A stretch of 64,000 nt of DNA from JAUIET01 sp045106985. GTDB lineage: Bacteria > Pseudomonadota > Gammaproteobacteria > Pseudomonadales > JAUIET01. The DNA is taken from positions 28,534 to 92,533 of the forward strand of contig JBGCFQ010000022.1 of the NCBI GenBank assembly GCA_045106985.1, read 5' to 3'. Of this stretch, positions 1 through 9,662 are shown one piece after another (the stretch's first letter is position 1; each line of letters opens with the position of its first letter). The translations under genes were made by a program, and so were the position numbers. Under the pieces are notes generated by a model. It was not told the DNA's origin. It ran no database searches and saw only the letters and a program-made list of their open reading frames with translations.

Positions 1-1
1 A

Positions 2-679
2 ACCGATGAATTACTGCCTGCTCTGTTTAACGGTAATCAACTTGGCTCTGAGCAGCGCGCGCAAGTGGCTGAGCGTCTTGCTTGGTTCACAGGTCTTAGC
101 CCGGAATACATTGAACGCGCTAATCTGCGCGTTAATGGTTTTAGCTTTGCAAAAGAGTTGCTGCGCGACCAAGGTTTAGCGCTGGGTTTGCTGGATGCAC
201 GTTACACACGCGACGACATTGATGATCTAGAAAGTCAGCCAGAGAGTGACGCTGCTGGCGACGCCATTTCTGCTGCATTCCAAGCGGCCATGCGAAGTTA
301 TATGCATACCGACCTTAAAATAGATTGGAATCGCCTGTATAAATCACCGTCGGACGATGAGCTAGGCGACAAATGGCGATGGCGTACCGTGCCTGATGAC
401 TCTGGATGGGAACCTTGGCCCGTTAACACAGCAGGTGATTTAGTGAGAGCTCTGCGCGTTAACCCTAGCCTTCAGGTAATGGTGGCTTCTGGCTACCACG
501 ACCTGGTTACACCGTTTTTCGACGCTGAATATACTTTAAACCGACACGGAATAAAGCAGGGCAGGGTTGAGTACCATTACTATACCGGTGGACACATGAT
601 GTATGTGCATGAACCTTCGCGTACAGATTTACTCAACGATGTGCGTGCGTTTGTGACACGCCAGCTTGGCATTGAATAA
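2..679 (+). CDS. Serine carboxypeptidase-like protein (peptidase S10), C-terminal part
   Basis: The reading frame is open from base 2, so the start lies upstream of the window. Only about 225 C-terminal residues are present. The end carries the last two thirds of an S10-type alpha/beta-hydrolase triad: an Asp in SGYHDLVTPFF (near base 500) and a His in GGHMMYV (near base 592). The Ser would be upstream. S10 enzymes remove C-terminal residues from peptides and bacterial members are usually exported. The gene ends 28 bp before the amidase gene on the same strand, so the two may be co-transcribed. Family call is good; substrate is unknown. Confidence 0.8.
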   Translation, partial: TDELLPALFNGNQLGSEQRAQVAERLAWFTGLSPEYIERANLRVNGFSFAKELLRDQGLALGLLDARYTRDDIDDLESQPESDAAGDAISAAFQAAMRSYMHTDLKIDWNRLYKSPSDDELGDKWRWRTVPDDSGWEPWPVNTAGDLVRALRVNPSLQVMVASGYHDLVTPFFDAEYTLNRHGIKQGRVEYHYYTGGHMMYVHEPSRTDLLNDVRAFVTRQLGIE

Positions 680-707
680 TTTAAAAAGACTAGGGGAATG
701 ACGCTTT

Positions 708-2246
708 ATGCGAGTTCAAAAACGTAGAGACTTTTTAGCTTCCGCCGCTACTTTAGTGGCGGCCATGTCTGCGCCAAAGCTTACGGGAGCAAACGCAATG
801 AGCCGCAAGCCGGCGTCTATGCGATTTGATGAGTACGTCACTTTCGATGCCATGGGGCTTGCCGAGTTGGTGAGCAAGGGCGAGGTCAGTGCCCAAGAAC
901 TGCTTGAGATTGCCATTGCTCGTAGTGCCCAGGTGAACGGCACACTAAACGCCATTAACCTTCCTTATTTTGACCTGGCGCGCGATGCTATAAAAGCAGG
1001 GTTAGCCGAGGGTCCTTTAACCGGTGTGCCCTGGTTACTGAAAGACCTGCACATGAAGCTGAAAGGTACCCGAACGACTTACGGTTCTCAGTTTTTTGCC
1101 GACTACACAGCCGACTATAACAGCACCTTGGTAGACAGGTACCAGCAAGCTGGCTTAGTGATTTTTGGTAAAACCCATAGCCCTGAATTTGGCGGCACAG
1201 CAACAACCGAGTCGGCTTTATGGGGTGATACTCTTAACCCTTGGAATCTGGAACACAGCAGCGGCGGCTCCTCGGGTGGTTCTTCGGCTGCGGTCTCTGC
1301 CGGAATTCTCCCAGCAGCTAACGCAAGTGATGGGGGTGGTTCCATCCGTATTCCTGCCTCTTGCTGTGGCTTATTTGGTATGAAACCAACACGAGCGCGC
1401 ACGCCGCTCGGGCCAGATAGGTTTGAAGGAGGCAATGGCCAATCGGTTGTGCACGCAGTAACTCGTTCAGTGCGAGACAGTGCATTAATTTTAGATATCA
1501 GCCAAGGATCAGAAACAGGCGCGCCTTATCATGCCCCAGCGCCAGAGCGTCCATACCTTGAAGAGCTTACGCGTGAGCCGGGCAAGCTGCGAATAGCATT
1601 AATGGCCAAGCCTATTGTTCCTATGCCGGTTCATGCCGAGTGCAGTGCGGCCGTCGATGAGGCTGCAAGGCTGTGTGAGCGTCTTGGGCACGAAGTAGTA
1701 GAGGCTGCGCCAGCGGTTCCTGTTAAAGAGTATTATGAAGCTGTAGGCGTTATATCGGCAGTGGGGGCTTTGGCAACCGTTACTGCTCGAGAGAAGGTGC
1801 TGGGTCGTAAAGTCACACGCGAAGACCTTGAACCGATCACATTCGCCCGAGCGCAACAAGGTAGGTCCATAACGGGTTTGCAATACGCACAAGCGCGACG
1901 TTTTTTTCATCAAATGGGCGCTGTGCTAGGGCAGTTCCATACGCAGTACGATTTAATACTCAGCCCTACTATGGCCAGCCCGCCAGCAAAGATAGGAGAG
2001 CTTAGTCTGAGGGCAAACTTTGAGTCTTACCAGCGTGCTGCCGTAAATGCTTCAGTGTTTACTCACCTGTTTAATGTGACTGGTCAGCCAGCCATGTCGG
2101 TACCATTGTATTGGAGCGCTTCGGGTTTGCCGATTGGGGTTATGTTTGCGGCACGCTTTGGCGATGAGGCGACTTTGTTTCGCCTTGCGGCGCAGCTGGA
2201 ACAAGCACAGCCCTGGTTTGGTAAGATGCCTGATATGAATGTTTAG
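708..2246 (+). CDS. Tat-exported amidase (amidase signature family)
   Basis: A 512-residue amidase-signature enzyme, which hydrolyses amide bonds. The N-terminus KRRDFLASAATLVAA is a twin-arginine signal, so the folded enzyme is probably exported to the periplasm. The Ser-Ser-Lys triad is readable: Lys112 in LLKDLH, the cis-Ser in SSGGSSGGSS (about 187-188) and the nucleophile Ser212 in GGGSIRIPASCCG. The ATG has AGGGGA about 10 bases upstream. It follows an S10 peptidase by 28 bp, which suggests a joint role in extracytoplasmic peptide or amide breakdown (inference). A second, cytoplasmic amidase lies at 48764-50161. Confidence 0.88.
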   Translation: MRVQKRRDFLASAATLVAAMSAPKLTGANAMSRKPASMRFDEYVTFDAMGLAELVSKGEVSAQELLEIAIARSAQVNGTLNAINLPYFDLARDAIKAGLAEGPLTGVPWLLKDLHMKLKGTRTTYGSQFFADYTADYNSTLVDRYQQAGLVIFGKTHSPEFGGTATTESALWGDTLNPWNLEHSSGGSSGGSSAAVSAGILPAANASDGGGSIRIPASCCGLFGMKPTRARTPLGPDRFEGGNGQSVVHAVTRSVRDSALILDISQGSETGAPYHAPAPERPYLEELTREPGKLRIALMAKPIVPMPVHAECSAAVDEAARLCERLGHEVVEAAPAVPVKEYYEAVGVISAVGALATVTAREKVLGRKVTREDLEPITFARAQQGRSITGLQYAQARRFFHQMGAVLGQFHTQYDLILSPTMASPPAKIGELSLRANFESYQRAAVNASVFTHLFNVTGQPAMSVPLYWSASGLPIGVMFAARFGDEATLFRLAAQLEQAQPWFGKMPDMNV

Positions 2247-2292
2247 CTATTTTAAGTAAGCGCAATGCGCTGAGGCTGCTTGCATGAACACA

Positions 2293-2347
2293 GCGAGAGT
2301 AATACTCGCAATTTGGAGCTATTGCGAAAGCCTCGTATTCACGAGGC
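2293..2347. terminator. Two hairpins between convergent genes
   Basis: Stem GCGAG/CTCGC at 2293-2309 and stem GCCTCG/CGAGGC at 2330-2347 lie between the amidase and the convergent small exported protein. Neither is followed by a clear T tract, so termination is only a suggestion from position. Confidence 0.3.
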
Positions 2348-2367
2348 CTCCGCCCAAACCCTATTGC

Positions 2368-2820
2368 TTACTTTATCGTGATTTCACGTATTAGGTAATC
2401 GCCGGTTATGGTTCGCATGCCGGGGTAATTCTTCTGCGATATCTCCGTAGATTCGTCGCTATTTTCTTTGCCCCACTTTTCCATGAACTCTTTATAACGC
2501 TTTTTATTTGGCGCAAGATCAGAGGTGTTTGCGAACTTTGTTAGCAGCAACAAGTTGAAGTCGCCGCTTTGTGGCAGGTCACTTCGAAATATTGAATAGC
2601 TTTCAATATGCCCCAGCTGCTTTGATATCTCATTGCTGGCTACCCAGGTCTTTTTCAAGCCCTCTAGATAAGCATCACCCATGTTTGCATCGACCTTTAC
2701 AGTACTAAGAGCCCAGACTGAGTCACTCATTTCATAGTCAACAAATGGTTCTAGGTCTGCGAATGCCGCCCAAGAAGTTAGCGACAACAATAGAGACGCA
2801 AGCGTCAGTTTAATTTTCAT
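2368..2820 (-). CDS. Small exported protein of unknown function
   Basis: A 150-residue protein with a typical Sec signal peptide (MKIKLTLASLLLSLTSWAAFA, cut before DLEP), so probably periplasmic. I chose the ATG at 2820 because GGTGG lies about 8 bases upstream; a GTG nine bases further out is less likely. The mature part is charged and has no motif I recognise. The stretch around ESYSIFRS and FNLLLLTKF looks like alternating beta strands of a small alpha/beta fold. It converges on the amidase and is not obviously in an operon. Confidence 0.6.
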   Translation of the reverse strand: MKIKLTLASLLLSLTSWAAFADLEPFVDYEMSDSVWALSTVKVDANMGDAYLEGLKKTWVASNEISKQLGHIESYSIFRSDLPQSGDFNLLLLTKFANTSDLAPNKKRYKEFMEKWGKENSDESTEISQKNYPGMRTITGDYLIREITIK

Positions 2821-3038
2821 ATTTTCCACCGTTTTTTTGAATGTTTTTGAACTGCGACTCGACTATAGCACTTGCGACTGCGGCGGGATATATTACTGCG
2901 TTTAATTAATGTTGCTGCTGCAGAGAATGCCCTCACACGCTTCTAATCATGGACACTGTCCTTTTGCCGAGGCAAATTTTCATAAGGCGTTGAATCGCTG
3001 TTATCATTACTCCAATTACCGTTCAAGAAAAACCATCG

Positions 3039-5687
3039 ATGTTTAAAACAGCCAACGCCTTAATAATCCTGGCTTTCTTGTCTATGTCAGTTTTTGCAGC
3101 ACCTACTGCGCTGCAACTCAATCAGAGTAATATTGCTGAGTTTCAGTCGGCCGGCCCAGACGCGATAGGAGGCATTGGCGACTGGCTATTGAGCAGCGGC
3201 ACTATGTGTGCGGTGATCAGTGACCTAAAGCATGAAACAGGTTTAATGGCCGGCGGTGGCGCTTTAGTTGACGTTTACGACTGTAAAGCAGGCAACGATC
3301 AATGGTCTTTTCAGCATTTCGTACCGAATGTTGATAAGAATACCTTGCTTACAACGCGTGCCATTCATGTTGTACAGTCGGCTACAGAGGCGTCGGTTCA
3401 GGTAAAAGCTGAAGGATATGGTTTAGAGCTCACAACGCAGTACACAATGGGACTGGGCAAGCCCTCAGAGATGCGTGTGACACACGATGTACAGCGCACT
3501 GCTGAAGGCGCGTCGCTGGGCATGCTTGGCCTGTTAACGCTGCACCCGCATATGTCGCTTACCCCCTTTTCTATTTCAACAAGCTTGCCCGCTTACAGCT
3601 TGGGGTTTGAGTACCCTGCGTCAACCACTGAAGACATGCTGTCTCTGGTGCGTGCCATGGTTCCAGCTGACGTGCATGTTCTGGTTGGTGATGCGGCATT
3701 GAGCGAGGTGAGCTATGGCATTCAGTTGCGCAAGGCTGAGCTGATTGATACTGATGGCGAGGCTGTCGCTTTGCCAGCATTTCAGCAAACAGCCGATACC
3801 TATAGCATGCAAGGCGTGTTGAGTAGGCCGCCTTGGTTGGGCGGCAGTGGCAAGCTGGGAGTGCTTGAATTTGCGCAAAGCCAATGGATGGATATCGACA
3901 TAGGTGAGCGAATTCGTTTAGAGCAAACAATTTACTTGGGTGCTAGGGCTGATGTTGCCGCAGTGAGCAATCAAATTTACGCTGGCCCCACGCTGTCGGG
4001 TTCCGTGGCATCCGCGGCCGCTGTGGTTAATGTATTTACTGAAGAAGGGCATGCCATTACCAGTGTGCGCCCCTCAAGCGATGGACTGTTCAGCGTTCGA
4101 CTGCCTTCAGCGACGCGCAAGGTTAGCTTAGCTGTCAAGGAACCAGCGCTGCCCGACTCGAAGCAGTACGACTTTGCCCTTGCTGGTGACTCACTGAATG
4201 TCGGCGAACTGTCTTCTGGAGTACCAGCGCAATTGCGCATAGAAAACGACTCGGCTCTGCGGTTAACCTTTGTTGGCCAAAACGGTACACCCAATCCAAA
4301 TTTCTATGCCAAGGGCTTCAATGCCAGCTTTGGAGGGCCCAAGGATCCCAATATTCAGAAGGCCAATTATTTAAACTTTGCTGGCACCAGCAGCGACCCA
4401 AAAACAGTAAGCTTGGCGCCAGGTCGGTATCGGGTATTGGCCAGCCGTGGCATGGCCTTTGGTGTTACTGAGCAAGTGATTAACCTCTCCGCAGGCAACA
4501 ACCCGGCACTGATCGTGAACACACCAAAGCGGGAATTATCTACTACAGGCCTATTAGCCGCCGACTTCCATGTTCACTCAGCCCCCAGCTTTGATTCATA
4601 CATCGCGATTGACGAGCGTTTGCGTGGCTTTGTTGCGCAGGGCGGTGATGTGTTGGTAGCCACCGAGCACAATGTGCTTGTGGACTATAGAGAAGACCTG
4701 GTACGCACTGGATTGCAAGACGTGGTCAATATACTGAGTGGCACTGAACTTACGGGTATGGCGCGCACTCCGTCAGCGCCTTATACCAACGGTCACCTCA
4801 ATGTGTTTCCAATGCAGGCTTCCCCAAATCAGTTTGCAGGCGGGCTTCCGGCGCATGAAGGCATGCGGTTAAGAGAATTGTTTGCAGCACTTGCAAGTGA
4901 GAAAGACAGCCGTCTGTTTCAGCTAAACCATCCTCGTTCAATTGACCCTTTGGGAGCAGATCAAGATTCAAATTATTTCGACCACTTGAACGTAGGGCAA
5001 AGTTATAACCCTGAAACGCCGCTGTCAGCCGAGGGCAATCAGTCACTCATTGAAAAAGACGTGGTAACCGGGCTGCGAGATATCGATTTCGATGTGCTTG
5101 AAGTAGCGAACGGCCCTTACTACGACAATTACTTGCGAGTCAGAGAAGATTGGTTTTCGTTACTGAACCAGGGGGAACGAATTGTAGCTACGGCGAACAG
5201 CGATACCCATGGCAATAGCTATTTAGTAGCCATTCCGCAAAGTTATGTGCAGTTGGCCAAGTACACAGAAAGTGATTTTCTAAAAGCGGTGAAGCATGGA
5301 AAAGTGTTTGGTACGACGGGGCCGTTACTGAATATTGAGCTTAGCGGTGAAACCGGAACGACAGGCATGGGTGAAATGGCGAGTGGCCTCCACTTTACGC
5401 TATCTGTTGAAGTACGCGCTGCTTCTTGGGTGCCGGTTGGGGAAATGACTGTTTACCTCAATGGTGAGCTATACGAACAGTTTCCTGTTGAACGCGGTCA
5501 AACCATAGAGTTGCCGCTGAAATTAGCGAAAGACAGCTATCTTGTGGTCCAGGTAACAGGCAAAGCGTCAGAGTTGTACGAACTTCTTGCGCCGGATTTC
5601 GTGCCTTTTGCGTTTAGTAATCCGATTTATATTGATGCCGACGGGGACGGTAAATGGATTGCGCCGGGTTTGCCTGCGGATAGCTAG
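3039..5687 (+). CDS. Secreted PHP-domain metallohydrolase (CehA/McbA type)
   Basis: An 882-residue protein with a Sec signal peptide (MFKTANALIILAFLSMSVFA, cut before APT). The C-terminal half carries a PHP metal site: DFHVHSAP near residue 508, TEHN about 35 residues later, NHPR near 630 and NSDTHG near 717. These His/Asp residues match the metal ligands of the CehA/McbA subfamily, named after carbaryl hydrolases. The first 480 residues are beta-rich and may form sugar-binding or carboxypeptidase-regulatory-like domains. Likely a periplasmic or extracellular hydrolase of a phosphoester, ester or carbamate; the substrate cannot be told. It stands alone, with 69 bp to the convergent DoxX gene. 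Confidence 0.8.
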   Translation: MFKTANALIILAFLSMSVFAAPTALQLNQSNIAEFQSAGPDAIGGIGDWLLSSGTMCAVISDLKHETGLMAGGGALVDVYDCKAGNDQWSFQHFVPNVDKNTLLTTRAIHVVQSATEASVQVKAEGYGLELTTQYTMGLGKPSEMRVTHDVQRTAEGASLGMLGLLTLHPHMSLTPFSISTSLPAYSLGFEYPASTTEDMLSLVRAMVPADVHVLVGDAALSEVSYGIQLRKAELIDTDGEAVALPAFQQTADTYSMQGVLSRPPWLGGSGKLGVLEFAQSQWMDIDIGERIRLEQTIYLGARADVAAVSNQIYAGPTLSGSVASAAAVVNVFTEEGHAITSVRPSSDGLFSVRLPSATRKVSLAVKEPALPDSKQYDFALAGDSLNVGELSSGVPAQLRIENDSALRLTFVGQNGTPNPNFYAKGFNASFGGPKDPNIQKANYLNFAGTSSDPKTVSLAPGRYRVLASRGMAFGVTEQVINLSAGNNPALIVNTPKRELSTTGLLAADFHVHSAPSFDSYIAIDERLRGFVAQGGDVLVATEHNVLVDYREDLVRTGLQDVVNILSGTELTGMARTPSAPYTNGHLNVFPMQASPNQFAGGLPAHEGMRLRELFAALASEKDSRLFQLNHPRSIDPLGADQDSNYFDHLNVGQSYNPETPLSAEGNQSLIEKDVVTGLRDIDFDVLEVANGPYYDNYLRVREDWFSLLNQGERIVATANSDTHGNSYLVAIPQSYVQLAKYTESDFLKAVKHGKVFGTTGPLLNIELSGETGTTGMGEMASGLHFTLSVEVRAASWVPVGEMTVYLNGELYEQFPVERGQTIELPLKLAKDSYLVVQVTGKASELYELLAPDFVPFAFSNPIYIDADGDGKWIAPGLPADS

Positions 5688-5755
5688 TGTCTGGTGTGGT
5701 TAAGGCGTTGTCCTATAGAATGTTGTTTTCTTCATTTTCCTTCTGCGCGCCGCCA

Positions 5756-6148
5756 CTAAGTGAGATGTCCGTCAGCTACTGACGCTGCTCGTGTCGACTT
5801 CCAAATGCAGAACAAAAGCAACACCTGAACAGCAAGGCGAATGCTGAGCATTTCCTCTGGCACGTCTGGGAACAGTTCAGGGTGCAGCCACATATGAATG
5901 TTGGCCGGCGTTACTAATATTGTAAGTAGGAAGAGACCATTGCCAGCCCACTCCCGAAAGCGCGGAATTAGAATGCCCAGGGCGCCTAGAATTTCCAGTA
6001 CTCCGCTGCCATAAACTATTGGCAGATGATAGCCAATGTAGGGCGGCATGATGGCGACAAAAAACTCTGGCTGAGTGAAATGAGTAATACCACCAATCAT
6101 AAACCAGAGGAATACAATAGTGAGCCCAATTAGTTTCCAGCGGTTCAT
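5756..6148 (-). CDS. DoxX family membrane protein
   Basis: A 130-residue protein with four predicted membrane helices and the DoxX-like pattern GGITHFTQPEFFVAIMPP near the N-terminus and GVLEILGALGILIPRFR in the middle. DoxX proteins are small inner-membrane proteins often linked to redox or thiol stress; their biochemical role here is unknown. AAGAGAAAG precedes the start. It lies downstream of the VOC gene with an 83-bp gap, so co-transcription is possible. Confidence 0.75.
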   Translation of the reverse strand: MNRWKLIGLTIVFLWFMIGGITHFTQPEFFVAIMPPYIGYHLPIVYGSGVLEILGALGILIPRFREWAGNGLFLLTILVTPANIHMWLHPELFPDVPEEMLSIRLAVQVLLLFCIWKSTRAASVADGHLT

Positions 6149-6231
6149 AAACGGCTTTCTCTTATAATCTGTACGGCGCTGCGAACTTATTTAACTCGAT
6201 GCTTTAACATAGCAAGCTCATGTTGAAGCTC

Positions 6232-6684
6232 TTAACGGGATAACTGCGCCATGTCTTCCGTTTTTATCTCATACAGCTCAATAACATTCCCACAGGGGTC
6301 TCGGCCGTAAATGGCTGAAGCACTGTCACCGAAGTGAACTACCTCACCAACAAACTCCATGCCATGTGTTTTCAACCGATCATATTCCATCTGTATATCG
6401 TCAACCTGCAATGCAATATGAGGGTAACCGTGATCACAGGGTCGCGAGCGTAAATCTTTAGGTTCAGGATTGCTGTATTGCCACAGCTCAATAAAAGCAT
6501 TTGGGGCTTTCAGCATCGCCATTTTTGCCTTAATAGCCTTTAGTCCTATAGCATTATTCGCATAGGCGTCGTCATCGAATTCGCTTTGCTGCACGATCTC
6601 AAAGCCCAGAGCTTCAGTATAGAACTTCAAAGCCATATCGAAATCATTAACGCCTATCGCGACGTGGTGCATACCCACAATCAT
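6232..6684 (-). CDS. VOC family (glyoxalase-like) protein
   Basis: A 150-residue single-chain VOC protein. The N-terminal half opens with MHHVAIGVNDFDMALKFYTEALGF and the second module with GYPHIALQVDDIQMEYDRL, ending in DPCGNVIELYEI. His near the start of each module and the final Glu are in the usual metal-ligand positions. VOC proteins include glyoxalases, ring-cleaving dioxygenases and epimerases, so the reaction is open. The start is supported by GAGGAG 7 bases upstream. It follows purU on the same strand by 20 bp and is probably in one operon with it. Confidence 0.8.
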   Translation of the reverse strand: MIVGMHHVAIGVNDFDMALKFYTEALGFEIVQQSEFDDDAYANNAIGLKAIKAKMAMLKAPNAFIELWQYSNPEPKDLRSRPCDHGYPHIALQVDDIQMEYDRLKTHGMEFVGEVVHFGDSASAIYGRDPCGNVIELYEIKTEDMAQLSR

Positions 6685-6704
6685 TTGGTTCTCCTCATTG
6701 ATCG

Positions 6705-7571
6705 TTAGCCGGCCAAAAAGACAACCGTCTTGTTACCATCCAGAAAAACACGGCGCTCAATATGGTATTTCACCGCGGCGGCTAGTGCCTTGCTTTCGTT
6801 GTCGCGGCCAATTCGCGTCAATTGCACTGCGTCGGAGTTGTGATCCACACGGGTTAGCGCTTGTTCAATAATAGGGCCTTCATCCAAATCCGACGTCACG
6901 TAGTGCGCGGTGGCACCTACAAGCTTTACTCCACGATCAAAGGCTTGATGATAAGGCTTTGCACCTTTGAAACCTGGAAGGAAAGAGTGATGGATGTTTA
7001 TGCAGCGGCCAGACAGGTTCTTTGTCAATTCATCAGACAAGATTTGCATATAGCGCGCCAGTATTACCAACTCAGATTCGGTTTCCGCAACAATTTCGAG
7101 TAAACGTGCTTCTTGTTGTGGCTTACTGTCTTTGGTTACCGGAAGGTGAATAAAACGGATGCCTTCACGTTCAACCATTGGGCGCAGATCTTGGTGATTG
7201 GAGACCACCGCCGTGACATTCATATTTAGATCGCCGTTACGACATCGGTACAGTAAATCATCCAGGCAGTGGTCAAATTTTGAGACCATAATGACGGTTT
7301 TCACTGGCTCAGCCGGATTGAAAATTTTCCAATTCAGTCCGTATTTAACAGCCAGCGTTTCGAACGCGGTATGAATCTCTTCGATGCTGGGTGACCCAGC
7401 TTGCAGTCTGAATAAGGCTCGCATGAAAAACTTGTTTGTAGATTCGTCATCAAACTGTTCTAGAGAACAAATATAGCAATCACGGTCAGCCAGAAAGGTC
7501 GATATAACCGCTATTAATCCGGTATCAGCCGTACACGTTACGTTTAGAATATACTCGCGATCACCACTCAT
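6705..7571 (-). CDS. purU: Formyltetrahydrofolate deformylase
   Basis: A 288-residue protein, the normal length for PurU, which hydrolyses 10-formyl-THF to THF and formate and so balances one-carbon pools. The N-terminal ACT-like regulatory region starts with a conserved CTADTGLIAVISTFL stretch. The formyltransferase-like domain has NIHHSFLPGFKGAKPYHQAF and GATAHYV...DEGPIIEQ with the catalytic Asn-His-Asp set. I start at the ATG at 7571 because GGGAG lies 7 bases upstream; a frame-open extension of ten residues is unlikely. Probably co-transcribed with the VOC gene 20 bp downstream. Confidence 0.93.
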   Translation of the reverse strand: MSGDREYILNVTCTADTGLIAVISTFLADRDCYICSLEQFDDESTNKFFMRALFRLQAGSPSIEEIHTAFETLAVKYGLNWKIFNPAEPVKTVIMVSKFDHCLDDLLYRCRNGDLNMNVTAVVSNHQDLRPMVEREGIRFIHLPVTKDSKPQQEARLLEIVAETESELVILARYMQILSDELTKNLSGRCINIHHSFLPGFKGAKPYHQAFDRGVKLVGATAHYVTSDLDEGPIIEQALTRVDHNSDAVQLTRIGRDNESKALAAAVKYHIERRVFLDGNKTVVFLAG

Positions 7572-7767
7572 ATTTTTTCTCCCATTAACCAGCATTCTCA
7601 TATTTTATGGCGCACAACTAACGCCGCCCAATTCACCGCGCTAGAATCTAAAAGTTGGCAGCTAATTACCATGCAATTATGCCCTATTTCTTAGCATCGC
7701 ACATTTGAAGAGTTATCAGCGTGCTGAACTATTCACCCACTCGTTTTGCGTGGCTAACTTCTTAACG

Positions 7768-8187
7768 CTACTTACTAGCCGTCACTTCGCCAAGCTTGAT
7801 GCCAAGCCATGCCATGGGAATATAGGCCAATAGAAGGTCCGAAGCATTAAACCAAATAGGCGAGGGGAGCATAAACACGCTTGAAATACCGCCGACCAGA
7901 AAAAAGCCTCCTACTAGAAAGCTCATACTTTGTTTGCGCGATGACGCTATCAGGTAAGCGAGGTAAGCACCGACAAGAGTACCTAGCGCATGAGCTAGGA
8001 ATGGAAACAGGAAGTGTTTTGGCGCGAACAAATGCATTGTTTCGCTAAGTCCCTCCATGGTCGTTACATCCGCACCGTCAGGTGGCGGAATTAATTGCGG
8101 TCCAATAGTTATTAAAGCCATGTTCACAGCGCTGCCTAAAGCAAGACCAACGACGAGAGCAAGGGTGTTTAGAGCGACGACTTTCAT
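7768..8187 (-). CDS. Small integral membrane protein, function unknown
   Basis: A 139-residue protein with about four hydrophobic helices: residues 3-30, 60-82, 90-107 and 113-132. The second helix is followed by HALGTLVGAYLAYLIA, then GGFFLVGGISSVFML. It begins with a good AGGAG 9 bases before the ATG. I recognise no catalytic motif. It stands alone, with a 196-bp gap upstream and 80 bp to the GNAT gene on the same strand. Confidence 0.65.
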   Translation of the reverse strand: MKVVALNTLALVVGLALGSAVNMALITIGPQLIPPPDGADVTTMEGLSETMHLFAPKHFLFPFLAHALGTLVGAYLAYLIASSRKQSMSFLVGGFFLVGGISSVFMLPSPIWFNASDLLLAYIPMAWLGIKLGEVTASK

Positions 8188-8268
8188 AGGTGGTGACTCC
8201 TGTTAACACTCAATTTTGAGATGTGATATTAAATTGTGTACTTGTTCTAGTTCTAGCACGATCTGAAG

Positions 8269-8757
8269 CTAGTCAATTTTCGAATTCACACTTAGCTTCA
8301 TTTCAACCATTGATGCTACAAACCCCGCTTTTTCATAAGCCCGTACAGCGGCCTGATTTTCAGCATAAACATCCAAATAGAAATCTGATACGCCTTGCTT
8401 CTTGCCCCAGTTTATCAATGCATCCATTATCTTTCTGTTTACTCCAAGTCCGCGATATTCGGAGTCGACGTACATAAAGCCAAGATAGCCATGATACTCG
8501 TGAATAAACGATTGCTTGGAACGACGAATATCTATATAGCCTGTGCCAATAATTCCGCTGTGCTCATTCGCTCCTAATTCAGCAACTATAAGGTGCGATT
8601 TATCATTGGTCAGGAGACTGTGTAAATCATAGTAGTGTGCGCCTTCCATTTTAATTGTCGAGTTAAATGGCCTTTCTGCCTCTAGCACTTTTTGCTCTAA
8701 GGCTAGCAATGTGATCTTGTCACTCAATGACGCTTTTCTTAAGCTGACCTCATTCAT
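8269..8757 (-). CDS. GNAT family N-acetyltransferase
   Basis: A 162-residue acetyltransferase. The acetyl-CoA binding segment is VDSEYRGLGVNRKIMDALINWG (residues about 98-119), matching the GNAT motif A pattern R/Q-x-x-G-x-G. The following stretch FYLDVYAENQAAVRAYEKAGF is the usual motif B. These enzymes acetylate amines of small molecules or proteins; the acceptor is unknown. No strong Shine-Dalgarno sits at normal distance; GGGAG is about 15 bases upstream. Confidence 0.8.
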   Translation of the reverse strand: MNEVSLRKASLSDKITLLALEQKVLEAERPFNSTIKMEGAHYYDLHSLLTNDKSHLIVAELGANEHSGIIGTGYIDIRRSKQSFIHEYHGYLGFMYVDSEYRGLGVNRKIMDALINWGKKQGVSDFYLDVYAENQAAVRAYEKAGFVASMVEMKLSVNSKID

Positions 8758-9175
8758 TACGTTGAAAAATACTCCCGATTTTGTCCGCGGTACTTAAAGA
8801 AAGACTGCTCATTCTAGCGGTAAATGGCAGAGTAAGCATGGGTTTACTATTCGATACCCCGCAGTCTATTAGCTTGAGAGAATAGCTTCTGAGTATTGTA
8901 CACGCAGCAAGTCGATTGGCCTGGATACGGACTTTAAATAAATGATCCCTGATGGGTGCAGAGAAGAAGGGCTTGAATTCGTTCTTCATGCTTTCTGATT
9001 GGCGTTAAAACTCCGGTACATCGTAAATGTGAGGTTCATAGTTAACCTATGGCAAAATCAATCGAGGCATTACCCTTATCAGTCATTGCGATTTTCATAT
9101 ATTCTACGACCGACGGTCCTTACAGCTAATGTTCCTGTAAGTTATGGCCACATTGAGTTAAAGAGAATACTGATT
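8758..9175. other. 418-bp gap between divergent genes, one doubtful ORF
   Basis: The minus strand has an open frame of 79 codons (8989 to 8750) that overlaps the GNAT start by 8 bases. It has a weak ribosome site (CAGAAAGC) and its composition (Ser/Leu/Arg-rich, no motif) does not resemble a known protein. I see no RNA gene. The right part must hold the promoter of the DUF3237 gene. Confidence 0.4.
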
Positions 9176-9628
9176 ATGAATTTAGTTTACGAATTTTCCT
9201 ACAACGCTATGCTAAAAGCACCGCTGCCCATCGGCAAGGTGGCTGCGGGTACACGTGTATACCTTGAAGTGACCGAGGGTGTTATTGAAGGCGAACGTTT
9301 TAGCGGTAAAGTATTAGGCGGCGGCGAGTGGGCCCTAGTTGGTAGCAATGGTTTCACCCAAGTTGATGTTCGCTTGCAGGGACAAACGCATGATGGAGCC
9401 AATTTCTACATGCAATATGGTGGTCTGCTCGAATCGAACAAAGCGGTGCAGAATGCGACGAACACCGGCGGAAAAACTGAATTTGACGACCAGTATTTCT
9501 TTACGCAACCAAGAGTAGAAATAGGCGATGAGCGCTACGCCTGGATGAACACCACGTTTTTTATTGGCGAAGGGCGCATGATTGAAGGCAAAGGTGTTGA
9601 GTACCGCGTGTATCGCTTAGCGAATTAA
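9176..9628 (+). CDS. DUF3237 family protein
   Basis: A 150-residue protein that fits the DUF3237 family in length and pattern: MNLVYEFSYNA at the start, then GKVLGGGEWALVGSNGFTQVDVR, and a C-terminal TQPRVEIGDERYAWMNTTFFIGEGR. The family forms a small beta barrel and is common next to catabolic genes; no activity is established. The frame is open further upstream, but the ATG at 9176 is preferred because AAAGAGAA lies 9 bases before it and the family motif begins right there. Confidence 0.8.
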   Translation: MNLVYEFSYNAMLKAPLPIGKVAAGTRVYLEVTEGVIEGERFSGKVLGGGEWALVGSNGFTQVDVRLQGQTHDGANFYMQYGGLLESNKAVQNATNTGGKTEFDDQYFFTQPRVEIGDERYAWMNTTFFIGEGRMIEGKGVEYRVYRLAN

Positions 9629-9646
9629 GTGCTTGACAGCTGGGGC

Positions 9647-9662
9647 GAGCAGGGCGCTGCTC
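9647..9662. terminator. Hairpin between convergent genes
   Basis: GAGCAG-GGCG-CTGCTC forms a perfect 6-bp stem between the DUF3237 gene and the convergent maf stop codon, which it touches. No T tract follows, so this is a weak call. Confidence 0.3.

Noticed and set aside
8750..8989. 79-codon minus-strand frame overlapping the GNAT start by 8 bases
   Set aside because: Weak ribosome site, no motif and Ser/Arg-rich composition; coupling to the GNAT gene is possible but not supported.
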